A stretch of DNA of 9,693 nucleotides from Methanomassiliicoccaceae archaeon (GCA_009780795.1 WQZJ01000043.1:1-9693), one strand, 5' to 3'; positions 1 through 6,590 are shown, counted from the stretch's first letter. A program made the numbers and translations. The notes: a model not told the origin generated them from the letters alone.

Positions 1-75
1 CCTAAGTTCCTTGAGCTTCTGATTTCTCTCCTCAGCGCTCATCTCTCTGATCTCAGAGGCCTTGAGGAGTGCCAT
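1..75 (-). CDS. rpl29: Ribosomal protein uL29 (L29), N-terminal part
   Basis: Only the first 25 residues are in the window; the gene continues past the left edge. uL29 is a small two-helix protein of the large subunit that sits near the peptide exit tunnel and helps form the docking site for SRP and chaperones. The visible part (starting MALLKASEIREMS, followed by a charged EERNQKLKEL helix) matches the usual opening of archaeal L29, and the gene is in its expected place directly after uS3. Its ATG shares one base with the uS3 stop codon (TGATG, 77-73), and a GGAGG-type Shine-Dalgarno lies just upstream inside the uS3 reading frame. Translation is therefore probably coupled to uS3. Confidence 0.9.
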   Translation of the reverse strand, partial: MALLKASEIREMSAEERNQKLKELR

Positions 76-788
76 CACTGTCCCTCCTCGGTCTCGGGTT
101 CAACGGCCGCGGCCGGTTCCTCTTCGGGTACCGCCACGGGTATTCCTGCCTCTATCCTGCTGTATATCTCCGGGTATTGTTCCGCGATCTCCGTCCTGCT
201 CTTGACGGTGATGTTCGCCGGAAGTTTTGCGTCCGACGCCATTATCTCCACCGTCACGCCGACGATGCCCTGCTTCAACTTCGCGACCGCGTAGCCGCGT
301 GCCATGAAGTCTATCTTCGGCTCGCCGCAGAACTTTATGAATCCGCTCTTGAACTTCTCCGTCCTGTGTCTCTGTCCGGAGAGTTTACCCGCAACTATGA
401 TATGGCAACCCATCGCGCCGTCGTCCATTATCCTCCTTACGGTGGAATGGCCGGCCCTTCTGAAGTGCCACCCTTTCTCAAGCGAGAATGCCAGTTTTTC
501 TGCCATTATCTGCGCGTTGAGGTTAGCGTTCTCCACTTCGAGAACCTCTATCTGCGGGTTCTCGAATCCGAAGCGCTCCTCTATCACGGCGGTAAGGTTC
601 TTTATCGTCTGACCTCTCCTTCCTATTATCAGTCCCGGGCGCTCCGTCGTCAGGGCGACGCGTGTCCCCATGGGCGTGCGCTGAACATCGAGGCCGCCGA
701 ATCCTGCGCGGCTCACCTCTTTCATGAGGTACTCCTTGAGGAGGACCCTGCGGATGTTCTCGGCAACGAATCTTCTCTCTGATGCCAT
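75..788 (-). CDS. rps3: 30S ribosomal protein uS3 (S3)
   Basis: A 237-residue archaeal uS3, a small-subunit head protein that lines the mRNA entry channel. The N-terminal KH domain is clear: the GXXG loop is GRRG at residues 56-59 (LIIGRRGQTI). The C-terminal S3 domain follows, with GCHIIVAGKLSGQR near residues 127-140. The last 17 or so residues are a glutamate/proline/alanine-rich acidic tail, as in many archaeal S3 proteins. I chose the ATG at 788. The frame stays open upstream to 842, but that extension lies inside uL22 and does not look like S3, whereas MASERRFVAENIRR is the usual beginning. The start is 2 bp past the uL22 stop, with a GAGGT Shine-Dalgarno inside the end of uL22. The stop is TGA, overlapping the uL29 start. 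Confidence 0.97.
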   Translation of the reverse strand: MASERRFVAENIRRVLLKEYLMKEVSRAGFGGLDVQRTPMGTRVALTTERPGLIIGRRGQTIKNLTAVIEERFGFENPQIEVLEVENANLNAQIMAEKLAFSLEKGWHFRRAGHSTVRRIMDDGAMGCHIIVAGKLSGQRHRTEKFKSGFIKFCGEPKIDFMARGYAVAKLKQGIVGVTVEIMASDAKLPANITVKSRTEIAEQYPEIYSRIEAGIPVAVPEEEPAAAVEPETEEGQ

Positions 789-790
789 GC

Positions 791-1237
791 TTACTCTACC
801 TCCTCTATTATCACTTCGATGTTCACCGTCTGCTGGTCCCACTGCGTCGCACGGCCATGTGCCCTGGGCATGTGCCCGGGGATCGTCTGGCCGAGCGCTG
901 CGGAAATGGTCGTTATGACCATCTCGTCCGTGCTGAGACCTTTGTACTCAGCGTTGGACGAGGCGCTCTTGACCACTTCAAGGATCGCCCTCGCCGCTTT
1001 CTGGGGGTACCTTCCGGGACCTACTCCCGGTTTGTGCGACACCCTCTTGTTGAATCTCTTCAGCGGTACGGGCCTCTTGAGGTCTACGACCTCCTCGAGC
1101 ATCCTTACCGCCACGTCCACTTTCTTTCCGCGGATCATCCCGCATATCTCCCTCGACATCTTAGGTGATACGGGGAGGTCCTTGCCGATGGCTTTGGCCG
1201 ATGTGTCCGGGTTCGTTGTCTTTGTGTATCCTGCCAT
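791..1237 (-). CDS. rpl22: 50S ribosomal protein uL22 (L22)
   Basis: A 148-residue archaeal uL22, which binds 23S rRNA and whose hairpin lines the polypeptide exit tunnel. The N-terminus (MAGYTKTTNPDTSAKA) and the segment SPKMSREICGMIRGKKVDVA are typical of archaeal/eukaryotic L22/L17. The loop VGPGRYPQKAARAILEV and the C-terminal GRATQWDQQTVNIEVI region are conserved. The length is normal for archaea and longer than in bacteria. The ATG at 1237 lies 11 bp after the uS19 stop, with a strong AAGGTGAT Shine-Dalgarno in the gap. The stop is TAA at 793-791. Confidence 0.96.
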   Translation of the reverse strand: MAGYTKTTNPDTSAKAIGKDLPVSPKMSREICGMIRGKKVDVAVRMLEEVVDLKRPVPLKRFNKRVSHKPGVGPGRYPQKAARAILEVVKSASSNAEYKGLSTDEMVITTISAALGQTIPGHMPRAHGRATQWDQQTVNIEVIIEEVE

Positions 1238-1248
1238 ATCACATCACC

Positions 1249-1713
1249 TTACTTCAGCGGCATGAACTTAGAGGACTTCGTCGCTCCCACTCCGGGTCCG
1301 GAGTGCACGGGGGGTTTCCTCGTCAGCGCGAACTCACCCAGGAAATGACCTATCATTTCCGGTTTTATCTCTATGTCCTTGAATTCCTTCCCGTTGTACA
1401 CAGACACCGTCTTGCCGACGAACTGCGGTATTATCGGGATGTCCCTGCGGTGTGTCCTCACCGGCTCGTCGGAATCCTTCAATTTATCGAACAGCAGCTG
1501 CTGCTCGTAGTTCAATCCCTTCACGTATGTCCTTCTGGCCCTGGAGGGCAAGAGCTCCAATACCTCGTCGAAAGGCATCGCAAGAAGCTCGTCCATGGTA
1601 AAACCGCGGAACGTGAACTCTTTCTTCCTCCTTGCCTGGATCGCGCTCGCCTTCTTCCTGGCCTTTCTCCTCGAGGCTTTCGCCGAGCCTGCTATTATCT
1701 TTGATTTGGCCAT
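1249..1713 (-). CDS. rps19: 30S ribosomal protein uS19 (S19)
   Basis: A 154-residue archaeal uS19, a head protein of the small subunit that touches the A-site finger and pairs with S13. The N-terminal third is a lysine/arginine-rich extension (residues 1-31) found in archaeal and eukaryotic forms and absent from bacterial S19. The core carries RTHRRDIPIIPQFVGKTVSV, IGHFLGEFALTRK and the C-terminal HSGPGVGATKSSKFMPLK, all family signatures. The ATG at 1713 lies 6 bp after the uL2 stop, with AAGTGAT as the Shine-Dalgarno spanning that stop. The stop is TAA at 1251-1249. Confidence 0.97.
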   Translation of the reverse strand: MAKSKIIAGSAKASRRKARKKASAIQARRKKEFTFRGFTMDELLAMPFDEVLELLPSRARRTYVKGLNYEQQLLFDKLKDSDEPVRTHRRDIPIIPQFVGKTVSVYNGKEFKDIEIKPEMIGHFLGEFALTRKPPVHSGPGVGATKSSKFMPLK

Positions 1714-1719
1714 TTAATA

Positions 1720-2415
1720 TCACTTCTTCTTCTTTTTCTGAGGAGAGAGGCGTCCTACCTTTCTTCCCGGTGGTGCGTTTCTGCTTACTGTGCTCGGTTT
1801 ACCCACATGCGGGTGGCTTCCGCCTCCGTGCGGGTGATCGACCGGGTTCATCGCCACTCCGCTGACCTTGAAGTGCGCTTTGCTCCTCGATCTCAGCGTG
1901 AGACATTTCTTACCGGCCTTTGCGAACGGTTTGTCGCCCCTTCCGCCGCCTGCGACTATGCCTATGACCGCACGGCAGCGCGGGTTGAATTCCTTCATTA
2001 TCCCGGAGGGCATCTCTACCACGACGACGTTCCCTCTGCTCACTACCGATGCGGATGTCCCGGCGGTCTTGGCGTACTTGCCGCCGTCTCCCGGGATGCC
2101 TTCGATGTTGTGAACCGGCGTGCCCTCGGGTATCTGCGACAGCATCATGATGTTGCCCGGTCTTATCTCCCCGCCGCCAACGGTGACCTTCTGGCCGACC
2201 TTCATTCCCTCTGCGGCGAGCAGATAGTCCTTCTTCCCGTCGAACACCACCTCGGTGAGAGGCGACGTCCTTCCGGGCGCGTGTATTATATCGCTCACTA
2301 TTCCCTCTCCGTCATTGAAGGAGGGGAGCTTCACGTCATCGACGTGCCTGTGTCCGGGCGAGCGGTACTGTGAGCCTCCGCGGCCCCTTCTCTGTGTGAT
2401 CAGTCTCTTTCCCAT
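1720..2415 (-). CDS. rpl2: 50S ribosomal protein uL2 (L2)
   Basis: A 231-residue archaeal uL2, one of the oldest ribosomal proteins, needed for subunit association and for the peptidyl-transferase centre region of 23S rRNA. It opens with MGKRLITQRRGRGGSQYRSP, the archaeal L2 start. The hallmark MNPVDHPHGGGSHPH lies at about residues 189-203 and contains the conserved histidines that approach the catalytic centre. It ends in a short run of lysines, apart from which nothing is unusual. The ATG at 2415 is 9 bp after the uL23 stop, and the GAGGTGA Shine-Dalgarno overlaps that stop, which suggests coupled translation. Confidence 0.98.
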   Translation of the reverse strand: MGKRLITQRRGRGGSQYRSPGHRHVDDVKLPSFNDGEGIVSDIIHAPGRTSPLTEVVFDGKKDYLLAAEGMKVGQKVTVGGGEIRPGNIMMLSQIPEGTPVHNIEGIPGDGGKYAKTAGTSASVVSRGNVVVVEMPSGIMKEFNPRCRAVIGIVAGGGRGDKPFAKAGKKCLTLRSRSKAHFKVSGVAMNPVDHPHGGGSHPHVGKPSTVSRNAPPGRKVGRLSPQKKKKK

Positions 2416-2424
2416 TTGCTCACC

Positions 2425-2700
2425 TCAGAATACTCCCACTCTCATGCCTACCTCTTCCGCGGAATAACCGTCGGCGAGTTTGATGATCGCATGCTTCCCG
2501 TCTCTCTGTATCCTCGTCCAGACCTTGTCCACCTTGACCTCGAAGCGCTCCTCGAACGCCGCTTTGATGACCGGTTTATCGGCATCGCGGTGGACGATGA
2601 ACTCTATCTTGTTCCCGTCCCTGAACTTCTGGGTCGGTGTGCCCGAGAGATGGTTCATCGCCTTCTCGGTCACGAACGGTCTTATCAGAACGTCGCTCAT
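2425..2700 (-). CDS. rpl23: 50S ribosomal protein uL23 (L23)
   Basis: A 91-residue uL23 if started at the ATG at 2700 (MSDVLIRPFVTEKAMN). It belongs to the large subunit at the tunnel exit, where SRP and nascent-chain factors dock. Family features are VLIRPFVTEKA at the start, IKAAFEERFEVKVDKVWT in the middle and GKHAIIKLADGYSAEEV near the end. The start is uncertain by two codons. A GTG at 2706 would give a GTGA overlap with the uL4 stop (TGA 2705-2703) and would stand 8 nt after the GGAGAG at 2720-2715, an ideal spacing. The ATG at 2700 stands 14 nt after it. The product differs only by two N-terminal residues. Confidence 0.94.
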   Translation of the reverse strand: MSDVLIRPFVTEKAMNHLSGTPTQKFRDGNKIEFIVHRDADKPVIKAAFEERFEVKVDKVWTRIQRDGKHAIIKLADGYSAEEVGMRVGVF

Positions 2701-2702
2701 CT

Positions 2703-3473
2703 TCACAATGACCACTCTCCTATCTTCGCGATCGCGGACTCGCTGAACACTGTCAGTCTTCCCGCGTCGCCTCCCGGAGCGAGCAGTGACGCGTTCAGTG
2801 CGCTGACCGCCGCCACCTCTACTCCCGGAAGATTCGCCGCGCCGAGGAACAGTGCCTGCTTCTCGTCGGAAACGACGAGGAGTATGCTCACCGGTGTGCG
2901 GTATCTCCTGTTCCTCATCTTTCCCTTACCGGGGCGGATCTTGCGTCCGAACTTCGCACGGTCGAGATCATATCCGAGTCCGAGGTTGTCAAGGACCTCG
3001 GATATCTCCGACGTGGACGAAATGTCCTGTATCTTATCCTCTACTATTATGGGGAAGGACACATTGTCCTCGAATTGGTGACCTCTCGTCCTCACGATGT
3101 CGGCGTCGCCGGTGGCGGCCACCGCTGAGAAACGGGCGAGGATGCGCTCCTTCCTGTTCACCTTCTTGTCCCATATCCTCTCCGGTACCGGAGGGTGTGC
3201 CCTTCTTCCGGAGACGTTGTTCGGGGACTCCGTCGCTTTGCGGCCTGCCTTTATCCTCTGCACGCGCGCCACACCGCGACCCTTGCCCCATGTGCTCACC
3301 GAGTGTTTTATGCCTGCATCCGGCGAGGGACCGTACGGCTGTCTCTTGTTGGACGCCGTTGCAACGACCGCTCTCTTTATCACATCGGGCCTGTAAGGCG
3401 TATCGAACACTCCGGGAACATCCGTCTGCTTCGATACCGTTCCGCTTATTGAGTAAACGTTTGTCTGTCTCAT
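2703..3473 (-). CDS. rpl4: 50S ribosomal protein uL4 (L4, L1e family)
   Basis: A 256-residue archaeal uL4, a large-subunit protein whose long loop reaches into the exit tunnel. The loop is visible at residues 57-94 (HSVSTWGKGRGVARV through NVSGRRAHPP), and KFGRKIRPGKGKMRNRRYR further on is the usual rRNA-binding basic stretch. The Ala-rich C-terminal Rossmann-like part (VVSDEKQALFLGAANLPGVE) is complete. The ATG at 3473 lies 2 bp after the uL3 stop, with a G-rich run about 10 nt upstream serving as Shine-Dalgarno. In bacteria L4 is an autoregulator of this operon; nothing in this sequence shows whether the archaeal protein does the same. Confidence 0.97.
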   Translation of the reverse strand: MRQTNVYSISGTVSKQTDVPGVFDTPYRPDVIKRAVVATASNKRQPYGPSPDAGIKHSVSTWGKGRGVARVQRIKAGRKATESPNNVSGRRAHPPVPERIWDKKVNRKERILARFSAVAATGDADIVRTRGHQFEDNVSFPIIVEDKIQDISSTSEISEVLDNLGLGYDLDRAKFGRKIRPGKGKMRNRRYRTPVSILLVVSDEKQALFLGAANLPGVEVAAVSALNASLLAPGGDAGRLTVFSESAIAKIGEWSL

Positions 3474-3475
3474 AT

Positions 3476-4474
3476 TTAGGCCCCCTGTTTGGACTCGGTC
3501 GATATGTACGTTATGTTAAGCGCCTCGGTGCTGACCTTCTTCGGCTTCCTCGTCGGGTCTCTCAGACGAACGAGTCTCTTCGTCGGTCCGGGTACGGAAC
3601 CGTGGACGAGGACGTATGTGTTCACCACATCGCCGTAGTTCAGGAATCCGCCCTTGGGCGTTATCTCGATGCCTTCCTGGCCGATCTTCACGAGCTTCTT
3701 GTTGAGCTCCGTTCTCTGGTGGTAGCCCATCTGTCCGGCCATCGGGACGGTCGGTCTGACATATCCCGGCCTCTTGGGACCGATGTTACCTATTCCGCGG
3801 CGGTGCTTGCTGTTCTTGTGGCTCAGGAGCTTCGTTCCGAAACGCTTCACAACGCCCTGGAAACCTTTCCCCTTCGTCACAGCGATGACGTCGACGAAAC
3901 CGCCCTCTGCGGCGAAGTCGTTTATACCGACCTCGTTCCCCAGAACGCCCTTCGCGAACGCCAGCCTCTCATCGATAGTTCCTCCGCCGATCCTGAGCTC
4001 CATGATGTCGGGCACCTTCTTGGGAACACCCTTCACGAGCTTAGGTTGAGTGTAAGCGATAACGCGGACATCCTCCACATCCACGCCGTCGTACTTCGCG
4101 AACGAGGCGTCGCTGTGGTCCTTGGGAACGGACAGGCGCTTGGAGAGGAGCGGATCCAAGTTGTTGGCCCATACCTCTCCCGCGGTCTTCAGGCCGTAGA
4201 TCGTGTTCTCATAAAGTCTGACTGCCGCGATCCTCATCGGCGGCACCTCGAGAACGGTCACGGGGACCTGTAATTCCATTCCGGATGTCGTGCTCTTCAC
4301 ACGCGTATCAACGATGAACGCGTGCGTCATTCCTGCCTTATAACCGGCAAAACCCTGGATCTTAGGGGCTCCGCTGATATCGGGCCATGAATCCAGCCTT
4401 GGGGTCTGCGACTGGGCCCTTTTTCTCGGCCCGTATGCCCGCGACCCTTTCTTGGGACGTCTTCTTTGCGACAT
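3476..4474 (-). CDS. rpl3: 50S ribosomal protein uL3 (L3)
   Basis: A 332-residue archaeal uL3, the first gene of the operon. Its central extension reaches the peptidyl-transferase centre and it is among the first proteins assembled on 23S rRNA. The basic N-terminus (MSQRRRPKKGSRAYGPRKRA) is the standard archaeal/eukaryotic start, which supports the ATG at 4474. KGKGFQGVVKRFG lies at residues 201-213 and GQMGYHQRTELNKK at 247-260, both diagnostic. There is no Shine-Dalgarno in the 30 bases before the ATG and no TATA box placed for a leaderless mRNA; the nearest good TATA is about 200 bases upstream. The stop is TAA at 3478-3476. Confidence 0.98.
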   Translation of the reverse strand: MSQRRRPKKGSRAYGPRKRAQSQTPRLDSWPDISGAPKIQGFAGYKAGMTHAFIVDTRVKSTTSGMELQVPVTVLEVPPMRIAAVRLYENTIYGLKTAGEVWANNLDPLLSKRLSVPKDHSDASFAKYDGVDVEDVRVIAYTQPKLVKGVPKKVPDIMELRIGGGTIDERLAFAKGVLGNEVGINDFAAEGGFVDVIAVTKGKGFQGVVKRFGTKLLSHKNSKHRRGIGNIGPKRPGYVRPTVPMAGQMGYHQRTELNKKLVKIGQEGIEITPKGGFLNYGDVVNTYVLVHGSVPGPTKRLVRLRDPTRKPKKVSTEALNITYISTESKQGA

Positions 4475-4718
4475 ATTAACACATGCCTGCGAGAGTATCT
4501 TCGCTAATCTCGCGTCTTCATTCGATCTCTACGTCTCAATCTCCGACCGTGACGCCGTTTTCATAGCGATAAGATACCGACATGAGCATGAATGAGGGTT
4601 GCGCGAGGCATTGCCCGATGCGTCTGGTCGAACATCTCGTGTTCAATCTGAGAGCGTGGTATAATTCAGATGTATATAAAACATGCTGTTCCTCCTTATA
4701 AGGTTATATAGGGAAGCA
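4475..4718 (-). promoter_or_regulatory. Leader / promoter region of the ribosomal protein operon
   Basis: This is the 244-bp spacer between the VOC gene and uL3, both on the minus strand. Read on the minus strand it shows a strong TATA element, TTTTATATA at 4681-4673, predicting transcription start near 4650 and a leader of roughly 175 nt. A second TATA-like element, TATATAA at 4710-4704, predicts a start near 4681. The perfect palindrome CCTTATAAGG lies at 4694-4703. A 14-nt imperfect region at about 4607-4620 can form a small GCAT/ATGC hairpin. No larger gene is visible here. The long leader and the missing Shine-Dalgarno at uL3 are inferred from sequence only; the start site is not known. 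Confidence 0.5.
4643..4684 (-). CDS. Possible leader mini-ORF, 13 codons
   Basis: On the minus strand the sequence AAGGAGG, a near-perfect archaeal Shine-Dalgarno, is followed after 6 bases by an ATG at 4684-4682. It opens a 13-codon frame (MFYIHLNYTTLSD) ending in TGA at 4645-4643. The peptide has no recognisable domain and is rich in aromatic and hydroxyl residues. It would be translated only if transcription starts upstream, from the TATA at 4710-4704 or by read-through from the VOC gene, because the stronger TATA at 4681-4673 lies inside the mini-ORF itself. It could be a leader peptide upstream of uL3 or a chance frame behind a chance purine run; I cannot tell which. Confidence 0.25.
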   Translation of the reverse strand: MFYIHLNYTTLSD

Positions 4719-5186
4719 TCACACGAACGATCTTACCTCATCCAATGGGAACATCGTCTTGGCCGAAACGTCTTCTGCGCTCATCTCCTCCGAAAGCAAC
4801 CTTTTGGCCACGGCGACCATTTCCTCGCCCACCTCTATCAGATGGTGGTCTGGATCGTATATCCTGACGACCCGCTGGCCCCACGGCATTTCTTTTACGC
4901 CGTGGAGATATTCGACGCCGTTCCGTTTGGCATTTTCGTCAAATCCGATCACGTCGGTCCCGACGAAATACAGTTCCATGTCGTTCCCTTTGTATCGGAT
5001 GTCCTTCTCAGAAGACCCGATGAACTGTGTCCACGATTCCTTCGTCTGCAAGGATATCCCTCCCTTGAGCGTGGCGTTCGCACCGAAGTCGCATATCACG
5101 TCCAGATCGAACAATTCTTTGTAGAACCTCTTCGATCGTTCTATGTCGTCCACTACAAGCAGCGTACCCTCGAACTTCGTTGACAT
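4719..5186 (-). CDS. VOC-family (glyoxalase/bleomycin-resistance fold) protein
   Basis: A 155-residue protein of the vicinal oxygen chelate superfamily. Two βαβββ units are recognisable: FEGTLLVVDDIERSKRFYKELF at the start (the Ser-x-x-FY pattern of the first helix) and RVVRIYDPDHHLIEVGEE at about residues 105-122, the usual last strand with Glu118 at the position of the second metal ligand. The position where active metalloenzymes normally have the first His appears to be Gly/Thr (residues 7-8), so metal binding may be lost. A helical tail of about 30 residues follows the domain. Substrate unknown. I chose the ATG at 5186; a GTG two codons upstream is possible. No Shine-Dalgarno precedes it, but a TATA-like element lies 25 bp upstream, as expected for a leaderless mRNA. 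The stop is TGA. Confidence 0.8.
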   Translation of the reverse strand: MSTKFEGTLLVVDDIERSKRFYKELFDLDVICDFGANATLKGGISLQTKESWTQFIGSSEKDIRYKGNDMELYFVGTDVIGFDENAKRNGVEYLHGVKEMPWGQRVVRIYDPDHHLIEVGEEMVAVAKRLLSEEMSAEDVSAKTMFPLDEVRSFV

Positions 5187-5204
5187 GTACACGACTAAGC
5201 ACTG

Positions 5205-5215
5205 TTAAGATAAAA
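5205..5215 (-). promoter_or_regulatory. TATA-like promoter of the VOC gene
   Basis: On the minus strand TTTTATCTTAA runs from 5215 to 5205. Its centre is about 25 bases before the ATG at 5186, the spacing expected if transcription begins at or next to the start codon. With no Shine-Dalgarno in front of this gene, a leaderless transcript separate from the upstream small gene is likely. It is an inference from spacing and composition. Confidence 0.45.
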
Positions 5216-5234
5216 CCGTTACGAACGACGTGTG

Positions 5235-5558
5235 TCAGAACTCGCCCTTCTTCGCCTTCTGCTGCGCCCTCTTCATGCGCGCCTTGGCATCGAAACCGGT
5301 CGCCTTCTCAACAAAAACGTTCAACTTGCGCTTGGTGTCCAGTATCTGCGCGTCATCCCTGACGTCCGACGATTCCGTGGACACGTGAAGCACCGAGCCG
5401 CTTATCTGTCTGACCTCGATCCTGCTGAGGACGCCGTATGACGACACCAGCATATCCCCGTCCTTTTTGCAGTTGCCGAACGCTTCCTGCATCATCTTTT
5501 CTAAAAGATTGCCTTCGATGTTCTTGCCCCAGCCCTTCTTGATGTCATACTCCACCAT
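5235..5558 (-). CDS. Small conserved archaeal protein, probably DUF5611 family
   Basis: A 107-residue soluble protein without signal peptide or membrane segment. It opens MVEYDIKKGWGKNIEGNLLEK, has a central stretch of alternating β-like residues (LSRIEVRQISGSVLHVSTES), then a second β-like run (RKLNVFVEKATGF), and ends in a strongly basic helix (KARMKRAQQKAKKGEF) that could contact RNA or DNA. This resembles an uncharacterised family of small archaeal proteins that I believe is DUF5611; the family name is from memory and should be confirmed. It starts 4 bp after the RaSEA-type gene, whose last codons supply the Shine-Dalgarno (GGGAAGTGA), so the two are probably co-translated. A link to tRNA modification is inferred from that neighbour only. 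The stop is TGA. Confidence 0.75.
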   Translation of the reverse strand: MVEYDIKKGWGKNIEGNLLEKMMQEAFGNCKKDGDMLVSSYGVLSRIEVRQISGSVLHVSTESSDVRDDAQILDTKRKLNVFVEKATGFDAKARMKRAQQKAKKGEF

Positions 5559-5562
5559 CTTA

Positions 5563-6555
5563 TCACTTCCCTATCGCCAGATCGTTGTCCATTGCCCTCA
5601 GCACATCCGATGCCGTCCCGAGCAGTGTCTCGGAGGCCATCACACCGACCCATTCGTTCCTGCAGGAGCAATCGATGTCAAGGTCTTTTATGTTTTGGGA
5701 GAAAGAGAACCGTTCGACGGCATCCAAAACTGCCTTATCGCATTCACCGCAGTTGTGCACGCCCCTTTGCGTCCCTCCTCCGGACGGCGAGGACATAAGC
5801 CTCGCGCCGACGCTACCGGAGCATCTTCTCAGTACTTCCGTCAGCGACCATATCCACGGCGGGCGGTATTCGCCCCTCTTCCACAACCTTTCCGTGAATG
5901 TGGACCTCTGCACGTTCAACGGGTTCAGCGATATCTCATCGGAGAACCCGTCGGCGAACATTATCGACGATACGGCGTCCTCGATCGCCTCCCTCTCCGT
6001 GAGGTACAGCGGCTTCAGGAGGAGGTATGTGCGCACCTTCAGTCCCGCCGCCCTTATCCTCAGTCCGGCGGCGCGGGAGTCCTCCGCGGTAAAGCCTTTT
6101 CTGATGCTCACGGACAGCACATCGGCGTTGGAACTCTCAAGACCCAGTGCTATCGTTACGTTATTGGGAAGGGTCCTCAGAACATCGTCCGTGGCATATT
6201 CGGGCCTGCTCTCGAAGAGTATCCTTTCCGCGTCCTTGAATCGTTCGAACACCGCATCGCGAACCTCTTCGGGAACCTCGTTGTCGTCGAGGAAGCTTCC
6301 GGATGTGTATATCTTCACGAACGGTTCGTTGTCGTATCTGCGGGACATCTGGTCCAGCTGACCCATGAGGTCCTCTGACGTCACGCCGCTGAGGGATGCG
6401 CCGGCGTAACCGCACATCGTGCATCCCCCGTGCTTGGCCCATGAACAGCCGTTGGTCCTCATTATCGCGACCATCGCATCCACGGTCCTTCCGGATGACA
6501 TGTCCTTTTCCTTCCACGACGCCTCCAATTGAGAAGGCGACCTTTTTTTGTCCAT
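5563..6555 (-). CDS. Archaeosine-synthesis radical SAM protein, RaSEA-type
   Basis: A 330-residue radical SAM enzyme of the archaeal TIGR01210/COG1244 type. Characterised members (RaSEA) act with ArcS in making archaeosine at position 15 of the tRNA D-loop, converting the lysine adduct of preQ0 to the final base. The iron-sulfur motif is C37-x7-C45-x2-C48 (NGCSWAKHGGCTMCGY), with the long first gap of this family rather than the common CX3CX2C. Further family marks are TSGSFLD (84-90), FESRPEY (114-120), GLESSN (138-143), KPLYLTE (181-187) and NPLNVQ (211-216). A C-terminal cysteine group, HNCGEC (267-272) and CSC (296-298), may bind metal. The ATG at 6555 has no Shine-Dalgarno; a TATA box 25 bp upstream implies a leaderless mRNA. 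The next gene starts 4 bp after the TGA stop. Confidence 0.88.
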   Translation of the reverse strand: MDKKRSPSQLEASWKEKDMSSGRTVDAMVAIMRTNGCSWAKHGGCTMCGYAGASLSGVTSEDLMGQLDQMSRRYDNEPFVKIYTSGSFLDDNEVPEEVRDAVFERFKDAERILFESRPEYATDDVLRTLPNNVTIALGLESSNADVLSVSIRKGFTAEDSRAAGLRIRAAGLKVRTYLLLKPLYLTEREAIEDAVSSIMFADGFSDEISLNPLNVQRSTFTERLWKRGEYRPPWIWSLTEVLRRCSGSVGARLMSSPSGGGTQRGVHNCGECDKAVLDAVERFSFSQNIKDLDIDCSCRNEWVGVMASETLLGTASDVLRAMDNDLAIGK

Positions 6556-6576
6556 GATATCGTATTGTGATGCTGC

Positions 6577-6590
6577 TTAATACCTTTCCG
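6577..6590 (-). promoter_or_regulatory. BRE/TATA promoter of the RaSEA-type gene
   Basis: On the minus strand CGGAAAGG (6590-6583), a typical BRE, runs directly into TATTAA (6582-6577). The TATA centre is about 25 bases before the ATG at 6555, so transcription should start at the ATG itself. The lack of a Shine-Dalgarno in this gene agrees. Confidence 0.65.

Noticed and set aside
789..842. Longer N-terminus for uS3
   Set aside because: The extra 18 codons lie inside uL22 and do not resemble S3; MASERRFVAEN has the right Shine-Dalgarno and the family start.
2852..4273. A 473-codon open frame on the plus strand
   Set aside because: It lies wholly antisense to uL4 and uL3. The translation is rich in Arg, Ser, Pro and Leu with no domain, as expected for a shadow frame in GC-rich coding DNA.
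4537..4590. A second mini-ORF of 17 codons on the minus strand in the uL3 leader
   Set aside because: No Shine-Dalgarno precedes its ATG and its peptide has no recognisable feature, so it is weaker than the 13-codon one.
5467..6378. Open frames of 258-303 codons on the plus strand over the radical SAM gene
   Set aside because: Antisense to a well-supported enzyme, low-complexity composition, and no promoter or Shine-Dalgarno fits.
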